From positions 1 through 47,695 of the forward strand of contig UQUJ01000018.1 in NCBI GenBank assembly GCA_900544195.1: a stretch of DNA of 47,695 nt, read 5' to 3'. Source of the DNA: an uncultured Alistipes sp. Its GTDB lineage: Bacteria; Bacteroidota; Bacteroidia; Bacteroidales; UBA932. Under the pieces are notes generated by a model. It was not told where the DNA came from, ran no database searches, and worked only from the letters and a program-made list of their open reading frames with translations. This document shows, piece after piece, positions 25,070-33,065 of this stretch. Positions within the stretch are counted from its first letter, which is position 1. Each line of letters starts with the position of its first letter. A program made the position numbers and the translations under genes.

Positions 25070-26464
25070 ATGAACCCTTTGAGGATATATTCCCTGATCG
25101 TTCTTGCCGCCATGACAATCATGTCCTGCGGAGGTTCCAAGGATAACCCTTGGAACCCCGACTGGGACAAACCGAAACCGGAGCCCGAGAAACCTGCGGA
25201 AGAGACAGGCAAGCCGAGGTACGTGTGGATTGACGCGGCGGCCAATTTCTGTGACTACGAGAACGACAAGGACAGGATAGCCGCGGATTTGAAGCGCATC
25301 AAGGACGTTGGTTTCACGGACATCATTGTCGATGTAAGGCCGACAAGCGGCGACGTGCTGTTCAAGTCCTCTGTCGCCAGTCCGCTGAAGAAGGTTGATG
25401 TCTGGAAGGGAAGCAGTTATGTGTGGGTTTCCAGAACCGGCACATACGACTACCTCCAGACCTTCATCGACGAGGCCCGCAAGGTGGGTCTCAAGGTGAA
25501 CGCCAGCATCAACACCTTCGTGGGCGGCTACCTTTGCCCTTATGGCCTTGGAAGCGACGGAATGCTTTTCCGCGAGTCGGGAAGAAAGTCCTGGGCTTCG
25601 GTCATCAACGCGAAAGACGGCCTTGTCAGCGTCATGGATCTGACCGGCTCCGAAGACTACGGAGCCAGATTCCTCAATCCTGCCAACGAGCAGGTGCGGA
25701 ACTATGTGCTTCAGATCATCAAGGATCTGGCTGCATACGATCTTGACGGCATCATCCTGGACCGCTGCCGTTACGATGACTATGGCCTGCAGAGCGATTT
25801 CTCGGATGTCTCGAAGAGAAAGTTCGAGGAATATTCAGGCATCACCTGCTCTTCATGGCCTGGTGATGTGATGGCTCCCGGCACGACGGCGCTTGGATCG
25901 AAGGCTGGCGAGACTGTGAAGAAGTGGCTGGAGTTCCGCGCGAGCGTCATCCACGACTTCGTCGCCGAGGCTTCCGACGCTGTCCACCGGATCAACAAGG
26001 ACATCCGCTTCGGCGTGTATGTCGGGGCCTGGTACTCGACTTACTACACATCCGGCGTGAACTGGGCAAGCCCTAAGTACGATCCTAAGGCGGACGGCTA
26101 TTCCTGGGCATCGGCGAACTACAAGAACTGTGGCTACGCCGACCACTGCGACTTCATGTTTCTCGGAGCCTATGCCGGCGCCGACAGCATCTGGGGCAGC
26201 GGTGAGTGGACGATGCAGGGGTTCTGCAAGCAGGGCAGGTCTCTCTTGAAGGGGGATGTCAAGTTCTGCGGCGGACCGGACATCGGCAACTCCCCGGGGT
26301 GGACGAACGGCGGTCAGGCTTCCAAGATCCCGGATTCGATCAAGGCCTGCATCAACGAGGGCGATGGCTTTTTTGTGTTCGACCTCTGTCACATCAAGAT
26401 GTACGACTACTGGGATGCCTTCAAAAAGGGATTCGATGACTATCTGAAAACTGTGAAAAAATAA
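25070..26464 (+). CDS. Lipoprotein glycosylhydrolase-like protein (GHL10 / family-10-like TIM barrel)
   Basis: 464 aa; Cys20 in IMSC followed by GG and a charged linker, typical of surface-exported lipoproteins. A TIM barrel starts at about residue 48: YVWIDAAANFCDY, DVGFTDIIVDVRPTSGDVLF, VNASINTFVGGY, then YDLDGIILDRCRYDDYGLQS (about 222-241, the acidic strand-4 motif), FGVYVGAWYSTYY, and FMFLGAYAG. This pattern fits the GHL10/DUF187-like hydrolases often annotated 'family 10 glycosylhydrolase'. It starts 4 nt after the preceding stop. Probably acts at the cell surface on the locus substrate; bond specificity is unknown. Confidence 0.78.
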   Translation: MNPLRIYSLIVLAAMTIMSCGGSKDNPWNPDWDKPKPEPEKPAEETGKPRYVWIDAAANFCDYENDKDRIAADLKRIKDVGFTDIIVDVRPTSGDVLFKSSVASPLKKVDVWKGSSYVWVSRTGTYDYLQTFIDEARKVGLKVNASINTFVGGYLCPYGLGSDGMLFRESGRKSWASVINAKDGLVSVMDLTGSEDYGARFLNPANEQVRNYVLQIIKDLAAYDLDGIILDRCRYDDYGLQSDFSDVSKRKFEEYSGITCSSWPGDVMAPGTTALGSKAGETVKKWLEFRASVIHDFVAEASDAVHRINKDIRFGVYVGAWYSTYYTSGVNWASPKYDPKADGYSWASANYKNCGYADHCDFMFLGAYAGADSIWGSGEWTMQGFCKQGRSLLKGDVKFCGGPDIGNSPGWTNGGQASKIPDSIKACINEGDGFFVFDLCHIKMYDYWDAFKKGFDDYLKTVKK

Positions 26465-26478
26465 CAAAAACGCTAAAA

Positions 26479-28347
26479 ATGAAAAGAATATCCATAATAA
26501 TGCTGGCAGCGGCGATGGCTCTGTCCTTAGCCGCCTGCAAAGATGATTCGAACGACTCCGGGACCATCACCATTTCCGGGGAAGCCATGAATCCGGTGTT
26601 CACGTCTGCCGGAGGCACCTACACGGTTGAGTTCACTGCTGACAATGAATGGAGGGTGGCGGTTCCTAACACGAACCACTATACCTGGAGTTCGGTGACT
26701 CCGACCAGCGGCGGAGCCGGCAAGAATCAGGTGATAGTGACTGCCCTGAGGAACCCCGGCCACGACGGAAGGGAATATTCGTTCGACCTGCGCTGCGGAC
26801 TGGATTCCAAGACTATCAAAGTGACTCAGAAACAGCTGAACTCCATAACCGTCACGCCGGGATCATTCGACATTCCTAAGGAGGGAGGCTCCATCGACAT
26901 CAAGGTCGTGTCCAACATCGACTTCGACTACAAGATCGCCGATGATGCCAAGGAATGGATCTCCGCTGTCACGACCAAGGGTCTTGTTGAGAACACGGTG
27001 ACTTTTGCCGTGGCCTCAAACGAGATCTACAACAAGTTCGAGGCCCGTCAGGGAGTGATAACCTTCACCAGCAGCGAAGGGTCGGAAGACATCGTTGTCA
27101 ATCAGGCCCCTAACGAAAGATTCTTCAATGTCTCTCCTGAGAGCCTGGTTGCCGAGAAGAACGGTGGCGAGGTGACCCTTAAGGTCGAGGCCAACTTCCC
27201 TTATGAGGTCGAGGATCCTGATTCTGAATGGATCACAAGAGTCTCCGGGAAGGATGGTTCCTTTACTTATAAGGTTGAGGCCAATCCTGATTTCGGCTTC
27301 AGGGCCGGCGTCATCAATGTGACCACTGAGCTGGAGGATTACTCCGCGGCTGTCGAACTTAAGCAGAAGGGAACGGCTGATGTCAGTGTGCTTTGGCAGA
27401 AGAGGTATTCGGCTGACCTTGGCGCGATCGCCGTGGCCGGCGGGCCTCTCAGGCTTGCCGTGAAGGATGACATCCTGCTTGTCGGCAATGGCGGGAACAA
27501 ACTCTACGCCCTGAACCGCCAGACCGGTGAATATCTGAAGGAAATAGCTGTCCCTGAAGGACTTTCCGTCCACTCGCTTGTGAATGATGATGCCGGCAAC
27601 GTCCTTGCCGCCGCGTTGACGCCATTTGGCGGCACGCTCCGGATCTACACATTCAAGTCATTGGAATCCGCTCCTGAAATGCTTCTGGAATATACCCACA
27701 ACGCTATCTGGAGCTCTTCGATGGGCAACATCAGGGTGCGTGGAGACGTGACCCGGAAGGCAGTCGTCACCGCTTTCGTCGATGTGAGCCAGTACTGGGT
27801 AGGATGGCAGATTACTGACGGAAAGGTCGGTGATGCGGTCTTCGGATCGATCGCTCCAGCCGCCATCCAGGTCTGGAATTCTTACGGAGCGTGTGTCGCG
27901 CCGGTTTCTGATGACTTGAATGACGGACTACTGTTCATTGGCTACTCCGCCGACGCCAACGGCAACTACGACCTGAACTGGTGCAAGGATGTGGCGAAGA
28001 GCGAGTGGCAGTCCGTGTTCCACACCACCAGCGACGGCAACGAGAACTACAACTGCATCTCCGTGGCCACTCTTAACGGGATCCGTTTCTGCGCCGTCGA
28101 ACGTGGAGCCCACTTCTCATATGGATCCTGCCCTGAGGTCTATCTGCTTGACATTACGAATCTTGGTTCCGTGAAAGAGGCTTACTATGCTGAAAGAGCG
28201 ACCGTTGTCGGTGAAGGCACCTTCACGGATGCCGGAGCATGCGGGGATGTCCTTCTCCAGACCTCGGCCGACGGTAAGTCCATGGACATGTTTGTCACGG
28301 ACGGCAACTATGACTGCATCACCTGCATAAGGTTCACCGCACAATAA
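26479..28347 (+). CDS. BACON-domain surface lipoprotein with C-terminal beta-propeller
   Basis: 622 aa. Lipoprotein Cys20 (SLAAC). Three consecutive BACON/Ig-like modules at about 30-118, 120-212 and 213-298 can be seen from repeated signatures: VEFTADNEWRVAV...TVTQKQ-type, SIDIKVVSNIDFDYKI...VVNQAP, and VTLKVEANFPYEVE...VELKQKG. Residues about 305-622 are a propeller-like domain (LLVGNGGNKLYALNRQTGEY; CPEVYLLDITNLGS). BACON modules are carbohydrate- or mucin-binding spacers in Bacteroidota. It is most likely a second surface glycan-binding protein. The gene ends overlapping the epimerase start by one base. Confidence 0.8.
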   Translation: MKRISIIMLAAAMALSLAACKDDSNDSGTITISGEAMNPVFTSAGGTYTVEFTADNEWRVAVPNTNHYTWSSVTPTSGGAGKNQVIVTALRNPGHDGREYSFDLRCGLDSKTIKVTQKQLNSITVTPGSFDIPKEGGSIDIKVVSNIDFDYKIADDAKEWISAVTTKGLVENTVTFAVASNEIYNKFEARQGVITFTSSEGSEDIVVNQAPNERFFNVSPESLVAEKNGGEVTLKVEANFPYEVEDPDSEWITRVSGKDGSFTYKVEANPDFGFRAGVINVTTELEDYSAAVELKQKGTADVSVLWQKRYSADLGAIAVAGGPLRLAVKDDILLVGNGGNKLYALNRQTGEYLKEIAVPEGLSVHSLVNDDAGNVLAAALTPFGGTLRIYTFKSLESAPEMLLEYTHNAIWSSSMGNIRVRGDVTRKAVVTAFVDVSQYWVGWQITDGKVGDAVFGSIAPAAIQVWNSYGACVAPVSDDLNDGLLFIGYSADANGNYDLNWCKDVAKSEWQSVFHTTSDGNENYNCISVATLNGIRFCAVERGAHFSYGSCPEVYLLDITNLGSVKEAYYAERATVVGEGTFTDAGACGDVLLQTSADGKSMDMFVTDGNYDCITCIRFTAQ

Positions 28348-29561
28348 TGTTAACTATGAATATAAAAAATGTTGATTTCGGCGCGATGGCGTCGCGCTAT
28401 AAGGAGGAACTCCTCGGGAATGTCCTGCCTTTCTGGCTGGAACATTCCCAGGACACGAAATTCGGAGGTTACTACACTTGCCTGAACCGTGACGGAAGTG
28501 TCTACGACAAGGACAAGTTCATCTGGCTTCAGGGACGTGAGGTCTGGATGTTCGCGATGCTGTACAACAAGCTCGCGAAGAACGAGGAATGGCTGAAGTG
28601 TGCCGAGCAGGGCGCCCGTTTTCTCATGAAATACGGCCACACTCCCGACTATGACTTCTACTTCTCCCTGACAAGGGAGGGAAAGCCGGTCATCCAGCCC
28701 TACAACATATTCTCCAACACATTCGCCTGTATGGGATTCGCCCAGTTGGCCGAGGCGACAGGCGATGAGGAATATGCCCGTTACGCCAAGGAGACTTTCC
28801 GCCGGATTCTGGAACGCCGTTCCAATCCAAAGGGAATCTGGTCGAAGGCTGTACCGGGAACAAGGCCGCTGAAGGATTTCGCGCTGCCGATGATCATCTG
28901 CAACATGGCTTTGGAGGTCGAGAGGATCATCAACGACCCCGAGATGATGGACCGCCTGATCGACGAATGTCTGCACGAGGTTCTGGATGTGTTCTACCAG
29001 CCGGATCTTGGAGTGATGGTGGAGAACGTCTCTGCCGTTGACAATTCCCTCATCGACTGTTTCGAGGGCCGCAAGGTGAACCCTGGACATGATCTGGAAG
29101 CGATGTGGTTCCTTATGAACCTCGGAATCCGCCGCAAGGACAAGGCCTTGATCGACAAGGCTGTGGAGATCTCCCTTCGCGTGATCGACTATGGCTGGGA
29201 CAAGGAATATGGCGGGATCTTCTATTTCATGGACCGCAAGGGCTATCCGACCCAGGAACTTGAATGGGACCAGAAACTCTGGTGGGTACACATAGAGTCC
29301 GCGATCGCGATGCTGAAAGGCTACCGCCTCACGGGCAACGAGAAGTGTCTGGAGTGGTTCCTCAGGCTGGATGACTACCTTTGGACCCGTTTCAAGGACA
29401 AGGAGTATCCCGAGTGGTTCGGCTACCTGAACCGCCGTGGGGAAGTCCTGCTACCGCTCAAGGGCGGAAAGTGGAAAGGATGCTTCCATGTTCCGAGAGG
29501 TCTTTATCAGATAGGCTCCATGCTGGAGGACATCTCTAAGGGGAAGGAGGCCTGCATCTGA
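28347..29561 (+). CDS. AGE-family epimerase (N-acylglucosamine 2-epimerase type)
   Basis: 404 aa from the ATG at 28347, which overlaps the previous TAA (TAATG); an ATG at 28356 would give 401 aa. No signal peptide, so cytoplasmic. The (alpha/alpha)6-barrel family is clear: LPFWLEHSQDTKFGGYYTCL, FIWLQGREVWMFAMLY, NTFACMGFAQLAEATGDEEY, NPGHDLEAMWFLMN (His near 252), YDYGW-type GWDKEYGGIFYF, WWVHIESAIAMLKGY (His near 315) and CFHVPRGLYQI. Members epimerise N-acylglucosamine/mannosamine, cellobiose or mannose. The two conserved His support catalysis. It acts on the sugar or disaccharide delivered by the MFS porter (inference). Confidence 0.9.
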   Translation: MLTMNIKNVDFGAMASRYKEELLGNVLPFWLEHSQDTKFGGYYTCLNRDGSVYDKDKFIWLQGREVWMFAMLYNKLAKNEEWLKCAEQGARFLMKYGHTPDYDFYFSLTREGKPVIQPYNIFSNTFACMGFAQLAEATGDEEYARYAKETFRRILERRSNPKGIWSKAVPGTRPLKDFALPMIICNMALEVERIINDPEMMDRLIDECLHEVLDVFYQPDLGVMVENVSAVDNSLIDCFEGRKVNPGHDLEAMWFLMNLGIRRKDKALIDKAVEISLRVIDYGWDKEYGGIFYFMDRKGYPTQELEWDQKLWWVHIESAIAMLKGYRLTGNEKCLEWFLRLDDYLWTRFKDKEYPEWFGYLNRRGEVLLPLKGGKWKGCFHVPRGLYQIGSMLEDISKGKEACI

Positions 29562-31264
29562 TGCGCGGACAGCCTTATCCAATTGGTCTGTTGATGTTTA
29601 TGATTGCTTCGGTTCTGCTGCACTCGTGCGGCGGAACTGAAGCTTATTATGACGTGGTGGTTGTCGGTGGCGGTGCCGGCGGAACGTCGGCGGGCATACA
29701 ATCGGCCCGCTCAGGGGCATCAGTGCTGATTGTCGAGGAAACTCCCTGGCTTGGTGGCATGCTCACATCCGCGGGAGTCTCGGCGTTTGACGGTAACTAT
29801 CGTCTCCGCGGTGGCCTGTTCGGCGAGTTCTGCGACTCTCTGGCCGGACGCTACGGGGGCTATGAGCCCTTGAAGACCGGATGGGTAAGCAACATCCTCT
29901 TCGAACCGAAAGTCGGGGCGGAGATATTCATGAATATGGCAGGGCCGCTTGACGGACTTTCCCTTGCTATGGAGACGGGTTGCGTCCGGGCTGAGAAACT
30001 GGACGAAGGCTGGCGGCTTACGTTGGACGGACCGGATGGCCGTCGCTGCGTCAGGGCGGGGATACTGATTGACGGAACCGAACTTGGTGACATCGCGGCA
30101 ATGTGTGGAGTGCCTTGCAACAGTTCTCCTGTTGACACGATAGCAGCGGTACAGGACTTGACCTACGTCATCACGGCACAGGATTTCGGCGCCGGTTCCG
30201 ACAAGACAATCCCTTGTCCGGAAGGCTATGACGCTAAACTGTACGAGGATTGCCTGTCAAGAGGCCATTCCGTGGACATGATGCTTTCCTACGGGCGGCT
30301 GCCGGGCGGAAAGATCATGCTGAATTGGCCGATCGCGGGCAATGACTGCTATGTCAAGGATGTCACCCGTATGCCTCCGTCCGACCGCGCCGTTGCGGTT
30401 GACAGTGCCAAAAGGGTGGCGCTCGGCTATCTCTATTATATTCAGAAAGAATTGGGGTTAAGGAATATAGGCATTGCGGAGGACGAGTATCCGACCGATG
30501 ACGGTCTGCCGATGATTCCGTACTACAGGGACTCAAGACGGATCGAGGGGGAGGTGACGTTCTCCTTGGCGGACATCGACCGGCCATATTCAAACACCCT
30601 TTACCGCACGGCCATCGCGGTGGGGGACTATCCTGTTGACCATCATCACTATCGCAATCCGGATTGGAGGGATCTTCCTCAGCTGGAGTTCCATCCTGTC
30701 CCGTCCTTCTCGGTTCCTTTCGGGGTCATGGTTCCGAAGGAGGCCGAGGATATTCTTGTAATAGAGAAGGCGGTGTCCGTGACCTGCGTCGCGAATGGCG
30801 CGACCAGGCTCCAGCCGGTCGTGATGGAGATCGGCCAGGCCGCCGGCATCGCCGCCGCGGTGGCCGCGCGGAGGGCAGGTGGGGCGCAGCCGTGTCTCAG
30901 GGAAGTCTCTGTGCGAGAGGTTCAGGAGGGGATCCTTGCCGCCGGCGGGTATTTGATGCCTTATCTGGACATCACTCCGGACGATCCACGTTTCGCTGCG
31001 GTCCAGAGGATCGGCGCCACCGGAATCATGAGGGGGGACGGCCGGTCTGTCGGCTGGTCCAACGAGACCTGGTTCAGGATAGATGATCCGGTAAGGGAAG
31101 ATGAGATATTCCTTGATGACTATTATCCGGGGAAATCCCTTTCCGATCTGGGCCTTCCTTCGTTGGATTCGCTCACCCGCGGCGACTTCGCCGTCATCAT
31201 CGACAGCCTCCTTCACCCTTTCGAGTCCCGTCAGGTCACGCTCACCGGCGCTTTGGCCGAATGA
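29561..31264 (+). CDS. FAD-dependent oxidoreductase lipoprotein
   Basis: 567 aa; ATG at 29561 overlaps the epimerase TGA (TGATG), indicating translational coupling. The N-terminus has a lipobox (LLHSC, Cys23), so the enzyme is probably membrane-anchored outside the cytoplasm. The Rossmann FAD motif VVVVGGGAGGTSAG spans about 32-45, followed by GASVLIVEETPWLGG; a second FAD contact, IDGTELGDIAAM, is near 165-180, and the FAD_oxidored-type C-terminal block is TRLQPVVMEIGQAAGIAAAV. Members oxidise sugars or are annotated as xanthan-lyase-like. The tail (about 470-567) is an extra domain. An exported flavin oxidoreductase next to glycosidase-like proteins suggests an oxidative step in glycan breakdown (inference). 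Confidence 0.85.
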   Translation: MRGQPYPIGLLMFMIASVLLHSCGGTEAYYDVVVVGGGAGGTSAGIQSARSGASVLIVEETPWLGGMLTSAGVSAFDGNYRLRGGLFGEFCDSLAGRYGGYEPLKTGWVSNILFEPKVGAEIFMNMAGPLDGLSLAMETGCVRAEKLDEGWRLTLDGPDGRRCVRAGILIDGTELGDIAAMCGVPCNSSPVDTIAAVQDLTYVITAQDFGAGSDKTIPCPEGYDAKLYEDCLSRGHSVDMMLSYGRLPGGKIMLNWPIAGNDCYVKDVTRMPPSDRAVAVDSAKRVALGYLYYIQKELGLRNIGIAEDEYPTDDGLPMIPYYRDSRRIEGEVTFSLADIDRPYSNTLYRTAIAVGDYPVDHHHYRNPDWRDLPQLEFHPVPSFSVPFGVMVPKEAEDILVIEKAVSVTCVANGATRLQPVVMEIGQAAGIAAAVAARRAGGAQPCLREVSVREVQEGILAAGGYLMPYLDITPDDPRFAAVQRIGATGIMRGDGRSVGWSNETWFRIDDPVREDEIFLDDYYPGKSLSDLGLPSLDSLTRGDFAVIIDSLLHPFESRQVTLTGALAE

Positions 31265-31352
31265 TGCTTTTGCGTCCGGTGCAAACTTCCTGCCCGGCTT
31301 TGACAGAAACACCAATCAAAGGCTTACCTGCAGAGTTCCGTGGGATCCAATG

Positions 31353-31370
31353 AATCACCTTCATGTGATT
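31353..31370. terminator. Small hairpin after the SusC operon
   Basis: AATCAC-CTTCAT-GTGATT followed by TGATGATTTC. A weak terminator candidate between the oxidoreductase and the AbiE pair. Confidence 0.4.
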
Positions 31371-31392
31371 TGATGATTTCTATAAAATTATA

Positions 31393-31400
31393 TACTTTTG
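31393..31400 (+). promoter_or_regulatory. AbiE pair promoter -7 box
   Basis: TACTTTTG matches TAnnTTTG, 28 nt upstream of the ATG at 31429. Confidence 0.5.
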
Positions 31401-31428
31401 TGAACTGAAAGTAATACGTAAGGTGACT

Positions 31429-31998
31429 ATGGGTTTACGAAATCAGCTCCTTTTAGACCTTTACAAGGACAAGGCAAGTGTTTTCACTATGCAGGGAATC
31501 GCCATGGCTTATGGGCAGGGACTTGAGCGGAATACTATCAAGAACAGGATGATCAGCTATGTTAAAAAAGGCGAGATCATCAATCCGAGGAAAGGAATCT
31601 ATGCCAAGCCGGGTTATGACGAGAAGGAACTTGCCTGTTTGCTCTATACGCCATCCTATATATCTTTGGAATATGTGCTGCAGAGGGCTGGAATTATCTT
31701 CCAGTACAGCGACGAAATTACTTCGGTGGGTAATTTGAGCCGGAGCGTTGAAATTGATGGAAAAGTGTATCGGTATCGTAAAATCAAGGGTGAAATCCTG
31801 ATTGACACAGCCGGCATCATCCGCGAAGGGAATGTGAACATCGCTACTCAGGAAAGAGCCTTCTTGGACACTTTGTACCTGAACAGCAATTACTATTTCG
31901 ACAATCCCATCTCCCTGGACAAACAGAAGGTGCTTTCACTCCTTCCCATATACAATAGCAAAACTCTCGAACAACGTGTCACAAAAATTCTTGGATAG
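31429..31998 (+). CDS. AbiEi-type antitoxin / repressor
   Basis: 189 aa from the ATG at 31429 (an in-frame GTG 6 nt earlier is less likely). The N-terminal winged helix (about 5-65: VFTMQGIAMAYGQGLERNTI, MISYVKKGEIINPRKGIYAK) is followed by the AbiEi_4-like C-terminal domain (YISLEYVLQRAGIIFQYSDE; NIATQERAFLDTLYL). In type IV systems this protein represses the operon and counteracts the nucleotidyltransferase toxin. It ends 2 nt before its partner. Base composition is lower in GC than the PUL, suggesting transfer. Confidence 0.85.
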   Translation: MGLRNQLLLDLYKDKASVFTMQGIAMAYGQGLERNTIKNRMISYVKKGEIINPRKGIYAKPGYDEKELACLLYTPSYISLEYVLQRAGIIFQYSDEITSVGNLSRSVEIDGKVYRYRKIKGEILIDTAGIIREGNVNIATQERAFLDTLYLNSNYYFDNPISLDKQKVLSLLPIYNSKTLEQRVTKILG

Positions 31999-32000
31999 AA

Positions 32001-32696
32001 ATGGATACGAACAGACATAAATTCTTCATGCTGCAGTTGCTTAAGGACATATTCTCTGACGCGCTGCTTTCCTCCGTAATGGCATTCAAAGGCGGTACTG
32101 CCACCATGTTTTTCTACAATCTGCCGCGATTCTCGACAGATCTGGACTTCAATCTTCTTAATGAGGAGAAGGAGACTGAGGTCTACGAGCGCGTCCGTAA
32201 GATTATCCTGAAATATGGCAAGATTCACGATGAGGCCATCAAACACTATGGCATCATCCTCGTGCTTGATTATGGCATAGGGCAGCGAAAACTCAAAATT
32301 GAGATATCAAACCGACTATACGAAAATCACTATGAAATCCGGAACTTTCTGGGCCTCCAGATGCGCCTTATGGTGAAGGAAGACATGTTCGCTCACAAAC
32401 TGTGTGCCCTTCTTGACCGGACCGAAATTACCAGCCGAGATGTATTCGACTGCTGGTTCTTCTTAAAAGAAAGGACATCAGTCAATAAAGAAATCGTGGA
32501 ATCCCGCATGGGAATGCCAATTGGAAAATATCTGGATAAGTGTATTGAGAGTGTCCAGAGTGTCTCGGAAAAGAGTTTGATCAGCGGCTTGGGTGAACTG
32601 ACCGAAGGAGAAATGAAGAATTTCGTAAGGAATGGGCTGAAAGATGAACTGATTTCTCTTTTGACCATGTTCAAGGCTTTCCCTTCTTTTGTATAA
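32001..32696 (+). CDS. AbiEii-type nucleotidyltransferase toxin
   Basis: 231 aa. The minimal nucleotidyltransferase motif is complete: FKGGTA (29-34) with GG at 31-32 and RFSTDLDF (43-50) with Ser45, Asp47 and Asp49. LKIEIS near 100 is a third catalytic-strand candidate, and MVKEDMFAHKLCALLDR with RDVFDCWFFL is the family's helical block. AbiEii/MenT-type enzymes add nucleotides to RNA (tRNA 3' ends in characterised MenT) and give phage-induced growth arrest. Paired with AbiEi, it forms a type IV toxin-antitoxin/abortive infection system. Substrate here is unproven. Confidence 0.88.
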   Translation: MDTNRHKFFMLQLLKDIFSDALLSSVMAFKGGTATMFFYNLPRFSTDLDFNLLNEEKETEVYERVRKIILKYGKIHDEAIKHYGIILVLDYGIGQRKLKIEISNRLYENHYEIRNFLGLQMRLMVKEDMFAHKLCALLDRTEITSRDVFDCWFFLKERTSVNKEIVESRMGMPIGKYLDKCIESVQSVSEKSLISGLGELTEGEMKNFVRNGLKDELISLLTMFKAFPSFV

Positions 32697-33034
32697 TGAC
32701 TTTGAATTATTTTCGACGTGCTGACAAGTCGCCTGTTCAGTTCTCTATTTCGTGTCTTGTACGCCGATTACAATCCAAAATGGTTAAAAATCACCACGGG
32801 CAAATGGTGTTTTGCGGCGTGGCGCATCGAAAAAGCCACCAGCGATAGTGTGAACGCGTCTGAAGTAGGCGAAAATTTTGCAGCCACCAACCACACGGAT
32901 GACGTATTTACGTTCATTGGCATATAAAGCCAAAAACGCCAAAAAAACGAAGGAATAGGAATCTTGGATGTTTCGCGAATATAATCCGAATATAATCCGC
33001 AGCACAATTTCTTGCCGCATTGGAAAAAATGGAT
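32697..33034. other. Gene-free stretch
   Basis: No convincing coding sequence on either strand between the AbiEii stop and the guaA promoter. The short forward frame at 32718-32927 lacks a ribosome site and family resemblance. Confidence 0.5.
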
Positions 33035-33042
33035 TAATTTTG
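33012..33042 (+). promoter_or_regulatory. guaA promoter
   Basis: A -33-like TTG at 33012-33014 and a -7 box TAATTTTG at 33035-33042, 20 nt apart, ending 23 nt before the guaA ATG. Confidence 0.6.
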
Positions 33043-33065
33043 GAATCTAAATTTCCCGTCCGTCT

